Translations under genes and position numbers: made by a program
Shown: in pieces, positions 35,750 to 44,243 of the stretch
How the letters are laid out: every line of letters starts with the position of its first letter
Position numbering within the stretch: position 1 is the first letter of the stretch
The notes under the pieces: generated by a model
What the model was told of the DNA's origin: nothing
Database searches by the model: none
Seen by the model: the letters and a program-made list of their open reading frames with translations, nothing else
DNA from: Thalassocella blandensis
Lineage (GTDB): Bacteria > Pseudomonadota > Gammaproteobacteria > Pseudomonadales > Cellvibrionaceae
Assembly (NCBI GenBank): GCA_902141825.1
Contig: CABFPG010000008.1
Location: 186,001 to 250,000 of the forward strand
DNA length: 64,000 bases
Direction of reading: 5' to 3'

Positions 35750-36481
35750 CTATACGGCTAAAATTTCAGAACTGATTTCCTTCTGATTATCATATTCACG
35801 TAATCGGGAAAATTCGTCTCGGGACATATCAATATATATCGCACGATCTTCCCAGGCCACACGATTAATCTGATTCATGGGGATCAACCGGAAATGCTTG
35901 CTAGATGTTTCCTCCCCTGCCACTACGACATATTCAACCCGCCAGGAAGTGTCATCCATCACAAAGTCCAGCACTTCACCGATCGTAAAATCTCCGACCT
36001 TTACCGCATAATTTCGTAACTCCTTAAATGAGCGCAAATGGCTTTCATTGTGTTCACCCTCGCGATGCGGTCCTGCCTGCTTTTGCAAATCTAAGGCATT
36101 TTGATCCACCAACGCGCCGGGGTGAGGATAAGTTCCCCACAAGCCGGGGCCCATCCAATAATAGGCGTAACCGTAATGGTGAAATAGTTCGATTTCATTC
36201 GCGCGAGACACAGGCAAATGGTCGTCAAGTAATGGACCATTTTTAATTGCATCATGGGTTAATTCAGCTTGAATCGTATGCTCACCTACATTTGGTAATT
36301 TCAACGATACCGGACTTAACAAAACTTTTTTTGTTAGCGGTATCCAGGGGTGAGCTTTTAATACAACATAACGTACAGCCCACTGCTTATCATCTAAGAG
36401 AAAATCTTTTGGCTCACCGATATCATTGTTGTCTGTGGCAGCCAGTGTAAAATGCTTAAGCTCACTTAATAAAAGTTGCAT
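35750..36481 (-). CDS. PRC-barrel domain protein, two domains
   Basis: A 243-residue soluble protein with two PRC-barrel-like units. The first, about 8-75, contains 'FTLAATDNNDIGEPKDFLLD' then 'WAVRYVVLKA'. The second, about 150-215, contains 'YAVKVGDFTIGEVLDFVMD' then 'WRVEYVVVAG'. Such beta-barrels are found in stress-related and photosynthetic proteins and bind other proteins; no enzyme motif is seen. The chosen ATG (36481) has GAGGAGG five bases upstream, so the 16 extra codons up to 36529 are not needed. No operon partner is apparent. Confidence 0.82.
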   Translation of the reverse strand: MQLLLSELKHFTLAATDNNDIGEPKDFLLDDKQWAVRYVVLKAHPWIPLTKKVLLSPVSLKLPNVGEHTIQAELTHDAIKNGPLLDDHLPVSRANEIELFHHYGYAYYWMGPGLWGTYPHPGALVDQNALDLQKQAGPHREGEHNESHLRSFKELRNYAVKVGDFTIGEVLDFVMDDTSWRVEYVVVAGEETSSKHFRLIPMNQINRVAWEDRAIYIDMSRDEFSRLREYDNQKEISSEILAV

Positions 36482-36579
36482 TATAGCCTCCTCGATCTTG
36501 TCAATCACTTCACTCCAGGTAACAGGCATTTGCCAGGGAATGAAGCTACGTGATTGTCTTTAACGTGCGATTTTTACTT

Positions 36580-36650
36580 TACTTTCTACCAGTACTTTCT
36601 GTACTTTCTACCAGTACTTTCTACCAGTACTTTCACTCTGTACTTTCTTC
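36580..36650. repeat. 13-bp tandem repeat
   Basis: Units TACTTTCTACCAG at 36580, 36602 and 36615, with a shortened unit at 36593 (TACTTTCTG) and diverged units at 36628 and 36641. It lies about 100 bases upstream of the PRC-barrel gene start, so copy number could affect its promoter. Confidence 0.9.
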
Positions 36651-36950
36651 ACATTGCCACTCTAGTCACGCAACAATTAGACCACATCGCAAATAGCAGC
36701 ACATAACAGCGTACATCTGAACGCCAGTACTCGCACAAAGCACGGCTACTGCGGCTTTCAATCATTGTTAACCTTCCAGATCTTTAGCGATGTTAAGAAT
36801 TATTTTTATCAAAAATAGAAATAACACGTATTTACCAAGGAAATATTTCCAAGGCCAGGCGAAGTTTTTGTAAGGATTACATTAAATGGCGGGAGTCAAA
36901 GTATCGCAGGACACAAAGCGGGAACACTATAAAATGAAGGGGCTTTAACT

Positions 36951-37019
36951 TGGATATAAGACCTGGAATATAAGGCCCAGAATATAGGGTCTAGAATATC
37001 AGCCTTAGAATATAAAAAG
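36951..37019. repeat. 14-bp degenerate tandem repeat, five units
   Basis: Units with the core GAATATA and a variable pyrimidine/purine tail: TGGATATAAGACC, TGGAATATAAGGCC, CAGAATATAGGGTC, TAGAATATCAGCCT and TAGAATATAAAAAG. It lies just past the stop codon of the minus-strand GAF kinase gene. Confidence 0.85.
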
Positions 37020-37040
37020 AACTATGTCATTCCCTTCCAG

Positions 37041-38261
37041 TTATTGAGGTAAAATAAATGAAGCCGTGAATATATTTTCAGAATCACTCAAGTTTAAACT
37101 CGAATGATGTGCATCTAAAATTTCACTTACGATATCCAAACCAAAACCAAATGAACGATAAATATCACTATAGATATCCACTTCAGGCACATCGACATCA
37201 ATTTTATTCACTACGGATATCATTTTACCTTGAGCATGCTCCTCACTCTTCACTAAAACACCCTCTCCTGCCGGTGAATATTTAATTGCATTAGTCAGTA
37301 AGTTTGCAAAAATCTGAATAAACATTCCCTTGTCTACCGCAACCTCCAGGCCATCAGGAACATCAATCTGAACTGTGTTTTCACTGGATTGGCATAAATC
37401 CTCAATTTGATGTAACGTCGCTTGCAAGATTTCATTGAGCTTTACCAATTGAATATTCGGTTTAATTTTACCGGTTCCAAGAGCTGCTAACTCAAGAATG
37501 TTATGCACAAACTCCAAAGCCAGAGTGGCAGAGACATTAATCCTTTCAAATAACTTCGGTATACGTTCTGCTGGTGCATTGGGCCGCAGCCCCATCTTTG
37601 CCATGGACTGCATAGCACCTAACGGATTACGTAAATCATGCGCGACAAAACCAATAAACTTTTTCAGTTGATTGTTCATAGCCTGAAGCTTATCGTCTCT
37701 TTCACGCAAGGAAATAAAATTACCAATGGCATTGGCCATCAAACGAATTAAATCTCGCTCATGTTCAGAAAATCCGAATTCTCGTTCAGAGGATGAAGTG
37801 AAATTTAAGGTACCGTAAAGCGCCCCATCCACTTCTATGGGTGAAGATAAATAGGCTTCAAGTTTCAAGTTAACGTAGACGGGATGATCTAACATAAATT
37901 CCAAGGCTCCCACATGCGGGAACCCCAGCACCGATCCACTTTGAAATACTTCATGACAATAGGTGCCTACCAGGGGAAACACATCGCCTTTTTTAATCGT
38001 ATCGCTGTTACTCACCACGTCCATGACGGTGTAATCATGCCCCTCAATACGGCTCACAATTCCCGTTTCCATTCCAAATATCTCAATACCGGCACGCAAG
38101 CAATCTCGCACAATAAGCTGTAAATCCTTGTATGTCTGATTGGCGATATTAAACACCGACTTCAAGTTTTTCAGCATTGCCTCCTGCTGCTCCAAGCGGG
38201 ATTTATCATTGTCCATTTGGTAAAAGCTAACATCGTCAACAAAATGGGGATAAGAATGCAT
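37041..38261 (-). CDS. GAF-domain histidine kinase with degenerate ATP-binding G1 box
   Basis: A 406-residue soluble sensor kinase. The GAF domain spans about 25-180 ('GIEIFGMETGIVSRIEGHDY', 'LSSPIEVDGALYGTLNFTSS'). HisKA has H208 in 'FIGFVAHDLRNPLGAMQ'. The HATPase domain keeps an N box ('FANLLTNAIKYSP') and a G2-like 'FGFGLDIVSEI', but the usual DxGxG G1 box is missing where 'VNKIDVDVPEVDIYSDIYRS' stands. Kinase activity may therefore be weak or lost. No receiver gene is adjacent. The ATG at 38261 has GAGG seven bases upstream and is preferred over the TTG at 38267. Confidence 0.85.
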   Translation of the reverse strand: MHSYPHFVDDVSFYQMDNDKSRLEQQEAMLKNLKSVFNIANQTYKDLQLIVRDCLRAGIEIFGMETGIVSRIEGHDYTVMDVVSNSDTIKKGDVFPLVGTYCHEVFQSGSVLGFPHVGALEFMLDHPVYVNLKLEAYLSSPIEVDGALYGTLNFTSSSEREFGFSEHERDLIRLMANAIGNFISLRERDDKLQAMNNQLKKFIGFVAHDLRNPLGAMQSMAKMGLRPNAPAERIPKLFERINVSATLALEFVHNILELAALGTGKIKPNIQLVKLNEILQATLHQIEDLCQSSENTVQIDVPDGLEVAVDKGMFIQIFANLLTNAIKYSPAGEGVLVKSEEHAQGKMISVVNKIDVDVPEVDIYSDIYRSFGFGLDIVSEILDAHHSSLNLSDSENIFTASFILPQ

Positions 38262-38622
38262 GCGCAAGCCTCGGTGTACTTTTAGATAGTATGAGTATAG
38301 GTGAAAACTCCGAACTTTCCGCTGTACAGAGAGCTTTTGTTACAATGAAAAGTTTTCAATATCAATAACTTATAACGCATGGACGGCATTTGTACAAACA
38401 GCGACATTCTGTCCATTACCACTACTTCCCAAGTATTTCAGACACCCAAAAAGAATTTTAAGTGCCACCCATCAAAACAGCACGCCAACAATCTCGCGAA
38501 GGAAGGCGCCAGCATGCATTTCCCTGCCCAATGAATAAAAAATAAAAAAAATCCGACTAGCTGCAACTTTGTCAAAAGATCACCCGTAAATCTTCTCCAA
38601 GAATAACCTTAGGAGAACAACG
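38262..38622. other. Divergent intergenic region, GAF kinase / repeat lipoprotein
   Basis: About 360 bases. No gene, repeat array or clear operator was found. It should hold two divergent promoters. Confidence 0.35.
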
Positions 38623-40359
38623 ATGTTTCCAAACACATTACATACATTAAAAAATCTTTCTGTTTTAACTACGCTTATCTGCAGTCTCGCCGCTTGCGGC
38701 GGAGGCGACGGCTATGGCAATAGCTCGCCAGAATCGACACCGGAAGCCACAGCAACGCCAACACCAGAGCCAACACCCGAAGTAACGGCAACGCCAGAAC
38801 CAACGATTACGCCCGTAGCGGTTCCTCTGGAAAAAGCTGAAACAAACGCGGGTGAGACCTTTGTTGGCACGGGCCAAGTGATGATTCTCATCAGTGGCGA
38901 CGAAGAAGGAGTATTTACGAGCGAAGTTTCTGATCGCACGGGACGCACTCTCTATGTTCGCGACAATGATGAGCTGGGTTCATCCAGCTGCAACAGCGCA
39001 GGCTGCGTGACTACCTGGCCACCCTTGCTCGCAGATGAAAATGCTACGCCAATTGCACCTCTTACCGTGATTGAACGCGAAGACGGCGCAACACAGTGGG
39101 CCCTGCGTGACAAGCCGCTATATTTTTTCAGTGGTGACGCTGTCGCGGGGGATTTAAACGGTGAAGGTAAAGGGGGATTCCATATTGCTCTGTCACAACC
39201 GATTGCTATTGGCAGTAATGACACCGGAATACAGTTTTTCGTAGGCTTTGGCTCCACCTTAATGGCAAAGCCGGAAGCTGATGGAATTAATGACAGTTTC
39301 ATTGCACAGCGTCAAAACGTCAGTGGTTTAACGTTATATACCTTTGCAAACGACGAGCCAGGTAAATCCAATTGTTTCGGCCAGTGCCTGGTAGTTTGGC
39401 CGGCATTGCTCGCCGATCCGGAAGATACTGCGCAAGCGCCCTTCAGCTTAATCGATCGTCAAATGGATAATAACGGAACTACCGCTAAACAATGGGCTTA
39501 TCGTGGGAAACCGCTATATTACTTCTTTAATGACACTACACCTGGAGACACTAACGGACTCGCCAATGACGCTTTCAGCCTGGTGCGTCCGCTGCCTTGG
39601 AAAGTGGCAGACTCAGAGCATGGCTCACTCTTTGCGGCAACCGGACTTGTACTCACTGCAACACCAGATGAAAGCGCCGAAGAGAGTTCGGAAGAAAATG
39701 CAGAAATCATCAAAACAGCGGCAAAAGATGGGTTTACACTTTACACGCTGGACGATGACGATGGCAGCAGCACTTGCGTTGGTCCATGCCTAGCCAACTG
39801 GCCAGCCTTTATGGCACATGCAGGTGCGGAGTCAGCAGGTCCTTTCAGCGTCATTGCGCGTGAATCTGGCGAAATGCAATGGGCATTAAACGGCAAGCCC
39901 CTGTATTTCTTCGTCAACGATGTAAATCCAGGAGATGTAAAAGGTGATGGAATTGCAGGTAAATTTCATGTTGCCAGAACCGCCCCTATCGCCGTCGTCA
40001 ACCACGAAACAGAGGGTGCCCTACTTACTGCGCACGGTGCGCTCGTGAATCAAAATGGAGAGGACGATACAAGCTTCGCAGACTTCACGCTCTACACTTT
40101 TGCGGAAGATATTGATGGCATCCCTACATGCTTTCAAGGTTGTGCAGATCAATGGCCGCCTTTGTTTGCAGCAGCTAACGCAAGAAGCTTTGGAGATTTT
40201 ACGGTTATTGATCGTAACGACCCAGCGACATCAGAGGATGATGAAGCAAACATAAAACAATGGGCTTATAAAGGAGAACCGCTATATTTCTTCGGTGGTG
40301 ACAGCGCGCCAGGAGACGCCAATGGTGAATACGGTACATGGTTTATAGCACGACCATAA
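38623..40359 (+). CDS. Lipoprotein with four COG4315-type repeats
   Basis: A 578-residue lipoprotein. The lipobox is 'SLAACGGG' near residue 25, then a Pro-Thr-Glu-rich linker to about 66. Four copies of a roughly 120-residue unit follow. Each has 'GRTLYVRDND' or 'GLTLYTFAND', then a C..C pair, 'WPPLLAD', 'QWALRDKPLYFF' and 'GDLNGEG'. This is the secreted-repeat family PF03640/COG4315, whose role is unknown. The Cys pair in each unit may form a disulfide. It is probably exposed on the periplasmic face or the cell surface. TAGGAGA precedes the ATG. An alginate-export-type porin gene is convergent, with a shared hairpin between them. Confidence 0.87.
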   Translation: MFPNTLHTLKNLSVLTTLICSLAACGGGDGYGNSSPESTPEATATPTPEPTPEVTATPEPTITPVAVPLEKAETNAGETFVGTGQVMILISGDEEGVFTSEVSDRTGRTLYVRDNDELGSSSCNSAGCVTTWPPLLADENATPIAPLTVIEREDGATQWALRDKPLYFFSGDAVAGDLNGEGKGGFHIALSQPIAIGSNDTGIQFFVGFGSTLMAKPEADGINDSFIAQRQNVSGLTLYTFANDEPGKSNCFGQCLVVWPALLADPEDTAQAPFSLIDRQMDNNGTTAKQWAYRGKPLYYFFNDTTPGDTNGLANDAFSLVRPLPWKVADSEHGSLFAATGLVLTATPDESAEESSEENAEIIKTAAKDGFTLYTLDDDDGSSTCVGPCLANWPAFMAHAGAESAGPFSVIARESGEMQWALNGKPLYFFVNDVNPGDVKGDGIAGKFHVARTAPIAVVNHETEGALLTAHGALVNQNGEDDTSFADFTLYTFAEDIDGIPTCFQGCADQWPPLFAAANARSFGDFTVIDRNDPATSEDDEANIKQWAYKGEPLYFFGGDSAPGDANGEYGTWFIARP

Positions 40360-40365
40360 GATGAA

Positions 40366-40395
40366 TGTGCGGAAAAGCTTAGTCTTTTCCGCACA
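40366..40395. terminator. Perfect 12-bp hairpin between convergent genes
   Basis: TGTGCGGAAAAG (40366-40377) pairs with CTTTTCCGCACA (40384-40395) around CTTAGT. The position, seven bases after the lipoprotein stop codon and before the convergent porin stop, fits a bidirectional terminator, although T-runs are short. Confidence 0.7.
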
Positions 40396-40415
40396 TACGT
40401 TTCCGCACATACGTT
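40388..40415. repeat. 14-bp direct repeat extending the hairpin arm
   Basis: TCCGCACATACGTT occurs twice in a row (40388-40401 and 40402-40415). The first copy contains the right arm of the hairpin, so the second copy adds an alternative 3' arm. Confidence 0.8.
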
Positions 40416-40453
40416 TTCGAACCAGTTCAATAGCCTCGCTTAATACAAAAGCA

Positions 40454-41722
40454 CTAAAACTCAAACACGTACGAAATCACTGCAAACTTTTGGCTTTTAA
40501 GAACATCCTCTGCGTCCTCATCCACGCGAAAATCCGCATAACGAAAATGTATTTCATGGTGCTTAGCCAAATCAAAACTTATATCCAAATCAGTTTCACG
40601 GCCATAATTCAACTCGCTTTCACTGTCCGCAAACCAGTGGTGACGAAGATCAAACTTCCAGGGATGGTGACGCCATTTAAGCTTGAGAGAACTATCTTCT
40701 ATTCCGCGAATACCGTGAATAGGATTAAGGCCATCCGCCCATCCTTGAAATTCATTTAATGAGCCTATTGGAGCCACTACACCAAGCTGTCTACCATTAT
40801 GGCGTTGACTCCCTAAATATTCGTATCTCGCACTGAGTTCAACAGAACTGTAAGCAGCACTCAGAAAAATTTTGGCATAATTATTCTCGGGATTCGCAGG
40901 AAATTCCGTACGTTGCTGCCGTGCCAGCTCCGCTTCAATGTGATATCGAAAGGCTCCGGGCTGAAAGGTAAATTCATAACGTGTGCCCAAGGTATTATTA
41001 GAGGCACCGGGAATATCTTGATTGTCAATGAGATAGGCGTAAACCACCCACTGAGTAAAATCCCATTCATTCACCTCTAAATGGAATAAATGTGAATGAT
41101 GCTGATGATCACCTAAGAGAGATCCTGGGCGTGCGTTATTTTCCAAATCAGCATTCAAAGGTCGGTCTTTATCGGCTTTGTCGCCGTAAATACGGTTTGC
41201 ATTGGCCACATAGCTATACATAAAATTGGATGCACTGAAAAGGGGTTTATCCACTCTCAAAGCGTCAAATGTCTGCTCGTTTTGCCAAAAAGACACTGTA
41301 CTGACAAAGCGTTGGTCATCCAGGTTAATCGCCTGTCGGCCAAACGTAAGCTCAGCAAATTCTCCTTCATATTTAAACCATAATTGGTTTAAATCTTCTC
41401 CCGGCACATCCAGGAACAATGGCTTACCATTTACATCAAGGCCATTGCTGTGTTCATCCTCAAAGGTATCCTCAACATAATCCAGTTCAATAAAGCTTGT
41501 AAAAGTCTCCGTCCACTGTGTTTTTAAATTTCCACGGATCAACAAAGAAGCGCTTTTTCCGGACACCTCATCTTCGGTTAAATCAGCATAACGCACACGA
41601 ATTTTTCCGCCGGCATCATGCGTAACGGCGGCCACGGCATAGGATGAATAAACCAATTGAGACATCAACAAAAAAGGGAGTGCCGAACGAAAAGATGTCG
41701 ACACAACTCGAGACCTCTGCAT
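40454..41722 (-). CDS. Alginate-export-type outer-membrane porin
   Basis: A 422-residue outer-membrane beta-barrel with a signal peptide of about 32 residues (ending 'SSYAVAA'). The sequence fits the alginate_exp family: 'KIRVRYADLTEDEVSGKSAS', 'TSFIELDYVED', 'LNQLWFKYEGEFAELTFGRQ' then 'AINLDDQRFVS', and a terminal 'VISYVFEF'. AlgE-like proteins secrete alginate, but many family members in marine bacteria are general porins. No alginate synthesis genes lie nearby, so the substrate is open. It is transcribed in the same direction as the LRR gene just upstream (65-base gap). Confidence 0.83.
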   Translation of the reverse strand: MQRSRVVSTSFRSALPFLLMSQLVYSSYAVAAVTHDAGGKIRVRYADLTEDEVSGKSASLLIRGNLKTQWTETFTSFIELDYVEDTFEDEHSNGLDVNGKPLFLDVPGEDLNQLWFKYEGEFAELTFGRQAINLDDQRFVSTVSFWQNEQTFDALRVDKPLFSASNFMYSYVANANRIYGDKADKDRPLNADLENNARPGSLLGDHQHHSHLFHLEVNEWDFTQWVVYAYLIDNQDIPGASNNTLGTRYEFTFQPGAFRYHIEAELARQQRTEFPANPENNYAKIFLSAAYSSVELSARYEYLGSQRHNGRQLGVVAPIGSLNEFQGWADGLNPIHGIRGIEDSSLKLKWRHHPWKFDLRHHWFADSESELNYGRETDLDISFDLAKHHEIHFRYADFRVDEDAEDVLKSQKFAVISYVFEF

Positions 41723-41787
41723 TAGAAATTACCATTAATTTTAATTGTGTGAATGGGGTTTATATGTGTATTACCCAGAAAAAGCTA

Positions 41788-42489
41788 TCAGCTCCAATCG
41801 TCTGCATTTCCGTCATGCCAGATCGTCACCCCTTTCATATCATCCATTTCTTCATACAGCTCATCTGGCATGGGGTTTTGCCGAACATCCATATATTTCA
41901 TACTGGGTAAAGAATAAATATCAATATGCTCCATTGCATTATCAAATAAATACACTTTTTCCAGTTTCGGCAAAGAAGAGTATTGAAAATCTACAATACG
42001 ATTGGAGTTGGCTTTTAATTGAGAAAGAGCCTGCAGGTTTGTTAAATGTAAAGCGCTAAGATTATTTTTAAACACGTAAAGAACTTCAAGCGTGGGCATA
42101 TTTTCAAGCTCAAAATGCGCTATTTTGTTTTTCGCCAAATTTAATGAAGTGAGAGCCGGGAATGATGCATGGGGAAATTGTGTCAGGTCATTATTATACA
42201 GCGAAATACTTTTGACCCGACTAAACTGCTCAATGCCCACTACGTCTTTTATACCTTTGCTGTGGCATTTAATGGTAAGAAAATCTTCCGCCTTATACCA
42301 TTTATGCTTTTTCGCGGTTGCTTCAAGGCACGCGTTAAATTCACGGTCCTCCACTTTTTTCCACGGAGAGTGCTTTGTTTTATCCTCCGCGGCAAACGTT
42401 GTCAGAGCGGGTAACGACATACATCCAGATAAAAATGCCACCGTTAGAAATTTGGATTTAAGCATTGCGTGCAGCCATACGAGTTTCAT
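41788..42489 (-). CDS. Secreted leucine-rich-repeat protein
   Basis: A 233-residue protein with a signal peptide (ending 'ALTTFA' near 34) and about six short leucine-rich repeats from residue 80 to 210, such as 'VKSISLYNNDLTQFPHASF', 'LTSLNLAKNKIAHFELENM' and 'LEKVYLFDNAMEHIDIYSL'. The form is internalin-like but brief. A Cys pair (about 56 and 77) flanks the N-terminal cap. Function is unknown; protein or glycan binding is possible. GGAAG before the ATG at 42489 supports this start over the ATG at 42465. It is divergent from a SigK-like sigma factor gene. Confidence 0.75.
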   Translation of the reverse strand: MKLVWLHAMLKSKFLTVAFLSGCMSLPALTTFAAEDKTKHSPWKKVEDREFNACLEATAKKHKWYKAEDFLTIKCHSKGIKDVVGIEQFSRVKSISLYNNDLTQFPHASFPALTSLNLAKNKIAHFELENMPTLEVLYVFKNNLSALHLTNLQALSQLKANSNRIVDFQYSSLPKLEKVYLFDNAMEHIDIYSLPSMKYMDVRQNPMPDELYEEMDDMKGVTIWHDGNADDWS

Positions 42490-42835
42490 CAGTGTTCACT
42501 TCCGCGTAGTGAAGGGAAAGAGGAGCGCGGGATTGTACCCCATAAAAAACCAGGGAACATTACCCAAGTATCGATTTGCTTACAAAAAGCAGTCAAGTGG
42601 GTCAAACCTTGGCCATTGCGATGGTTTACCCCGTTTTAGCAAGCACATATAATTCACGTAGCGCAAAACAGACAAATTGGCCTGAATGTGAACCGATATC
42701 TCATGAGTTCCGGTATTCAGAATTGTCAGGGTTGAAAGCTGACCATTAAAATGGTGCAACTTTTCATCAATCGCGACCGTATATACAACATAAATCAAGC
42801 GTCAAACAGTCACCACAAAACAAAAGGCCAATGCA
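42490..42835. other. Divergent promoter region, LRR gene / sigK-like gene
   Basis: 346 bases. I found no repeat or small gene with support. It probably holds the promoter of the LRR gene and an autoregulated promoter of the sigma/anti-sigma operon. Confidence 0.35.
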
Positions 42836-43429
42836 TTGAACCAGGAATTGAACGCACGCGATGAAGAGCTGATCACCCTGCTTTCTCGCTGTGCAATACG
42901 CGATCAAAAAGCGCTGAAAGCGTTATTCGAGCGTGTCGGCGCTTATATGAATGCGGTTATCTATCGTATTGTTCTGAGTGATGAAGTCGCCAATGAAGTA
43001 CTGCAGGACGCCTTTCTTCAAATTTGGCAAAATGCAGCCAGCTATCGCTCTGACCTCGCCAAACCACTGACCTGGATGACGAGTATTGCTCGCTACCGAG
43101 CACTGGACCGTAAAGATAAAGAGCAAAGATACTCGCAAAACATCCCAACAGCCAAAGATGAAAGCTTATTGGAAAATATTGAGGATGAACGAACCCCCGA
43201 AAAAGAATTCAGCTCAAAACATTTAGACCAGCCTATTTTGGACTGTCTTGGCGCCCTGAATGACAACATAAGCCGGTGTATACAAATGGCCTATATTCAT
43301 GGATATTCACGTGAAGAACTGGCAGAGAAATTCAATACAAAAACCAATACGGTAAAATCCTGGTTGCACCGCGGGTCAGAGCGGCTGAAAGAATGTTTGC
43401 AAAATAAAATGCAGTGGACAACCTCATGA
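42836..43429 (+). CDS. ECF sigma factor, SigK-like
   Basis: A 197-residue ECF sigma factor. Region 2 (about 20-90) contains 'LKALFERVGAYMNAVIYRI', 'VLQDAFLQIWQNAASYRSD' and 'LTWMTSIARYRALDRKDKE'. Region 4 (about 135-190) contains 'CIQMAYIHGYSREELAEKFN' followed by 'TKTNTVKSWLHRGSERLKEC'. The start appears to be TTG with AAAGG about eight bases upstream; an out-of-frame ATG at 42831 ends at once. The stop codon overlaps the anti-sigma start (ATGA), so the pair is translationally coupled. SigK/RskA systems often answer redox or envelope stress. Confidence 0.92.
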   Translation: MNQELNARDEELITLLSRCAIRDQKALKALFERVGAYMNAVIYRIVLSDEVANEVLQDAFLQIWQNAASYRSDLAKPLTWMTSIARYRALDRKDKEQRYSQNIPTAKDESLLENIEDERTPEKEFSSKHLDQPILDCLGALNDNISRCIQMAYIHGYSREELAEKFNTKTNTVKSWLHRGSERLKECLQNKMQWTTS

Positions 43430-44136
43430 GCAGCGAAGACGCCAACATCGCATTTGAATACGTCGCGGGAACACTGACCGCTGAAGAGCGTCGTGAATTC
43501 GAAAACCGCATGACCGACAACCCTGAGCTCACCCGGGAAGTTGCATTTTGGGAGCAGCATCTAATGGCCATTCAGCCGGATGAAGCGCGTGCGCCTCAGT
43601 CAGACACCTGGCAACGTATTGAAACGGCTATCACTCCAAACGCAACGCAACAAACTGAAACCACCGGATTTAGTTGGTCAACATTGTGGCAATGGGCCAG
43701 TCCAACAGTGGCAGCAATGGTATTACTGTTTGCCGTCATCGGTTATAACCCCATGCAAACGACAGCGCCCAACACCGATTATATCGCCGTCCTGACAGAC
43801 ACCACCGGCAAGGCCAGGCTAACTGCACTTACCACCGCCGACGATAAACGCATGTGGTTGAAATGGGAAAGTGATTACGCGATTAATCCAGAGACAAACG
43901 TACAACTTTGGGCTATTTCCAAACGCGATGGACAGACACGTCCACTCGGTGTGTTCAGCTCCACAGACGTTGCGCAGGTGGAATTAGACCAAACACGCTG
44001 GCGACTGGTAACTGATGCGGAATATTTATTACTTACCGAAGAGGAAGAAGGCGGTTCGGCGATAGACGAGCCCAGTGAAGTGATTCTGGCAAAAGGTTTT
44101 TGTGTGAGATTCAGTTCAGCAGAAAGAGACAGCTAA
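43426..44136 (+). CDS. RskA-like transmembrane anti-sigma factor
   Basis: A 236-residue anti-sigma factor. The cytoplasmic sigma-binding part is about 1-75 ('EYVAGTLTAEERREFENRM'). One membrane helix lies near 88-106 ('PTVAAMVLLFAVIGYN'). The periplasmic RskA domain follows, with 'MWLKWESDYAINPETNVQLW' and 'RDGQTRPLGVFSSTD'. The ATG at 43426 gives the ATGA overlap with the sigma stop; an upstream ATG at 43414 would add four residues. It should hold the sigma factor inactive at the membrane. Confidence 0.88.
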   Translation: MSSEDANIAFEYVAGTLTAEERREFENRMTDNPELTREVAFWEQHLMAIQPDEARAPQSDTWQRIETAITPNATQQTETTGFSWSTLWQWASPTVAAMVLLFAVIGYNPMQTTAPNTDYIAVLTDTTGKARLTALTTADDKRMWLKWESDYAINPETNVQLWAISKRDGQTRPLGVFSSTDVAQVELDQTRWRLVTDAEYLLLTEEEEGGSAIDEPSEVILAKGFCVRFSSAERDS

Positions 44137-44178
44137 ACCGCAACGCTAACCCCATCATCCGTACACTCACATTAGATG

Positions 44179-44225
44179 AGCCGCAAGATGAGTCACAACC
44201 TGGAATTGACTCATCTTGTGCGGCT
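44179..44225. terminator. Long hairpin between anti-sigma and S9 peptidase genes
   Basis: AGCCGCAAGATGAGTC (44179-44194) pairs with GACTCATCTTGTGCGGCT (44208-44225), about 16 bp with a small bulge and a 13-base loop. It lies between convergent genes and probably stops transcription from both sides. Confidence 0.75.
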
Positions 44226-44243
44226 TTGATTACAACAGGTTTA

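Larger units (their letters stand above)
36482..37040. other. Intergenic region with two different tandem arrays
   Basis: About 560 bases between the PRC-barrel gene and the GAF kinase gene. It holds a 13-bp array at 36580-36650 and a 14-bp array at 36951-37019. No gene is seen. Confidence 0.45.

Noticed and set aside
40454-41722. Alginate biosynthesis locus
   Set aside because: Only the porin resembles AlgE; no alg8, alg44, algG or lyase genes are in the window.
42580-42798. 72-codon minus-strand frame between the LRR and sigma genes
   Set aside because: It lies in the promoter region of two divergent genes and has no recognisable features.
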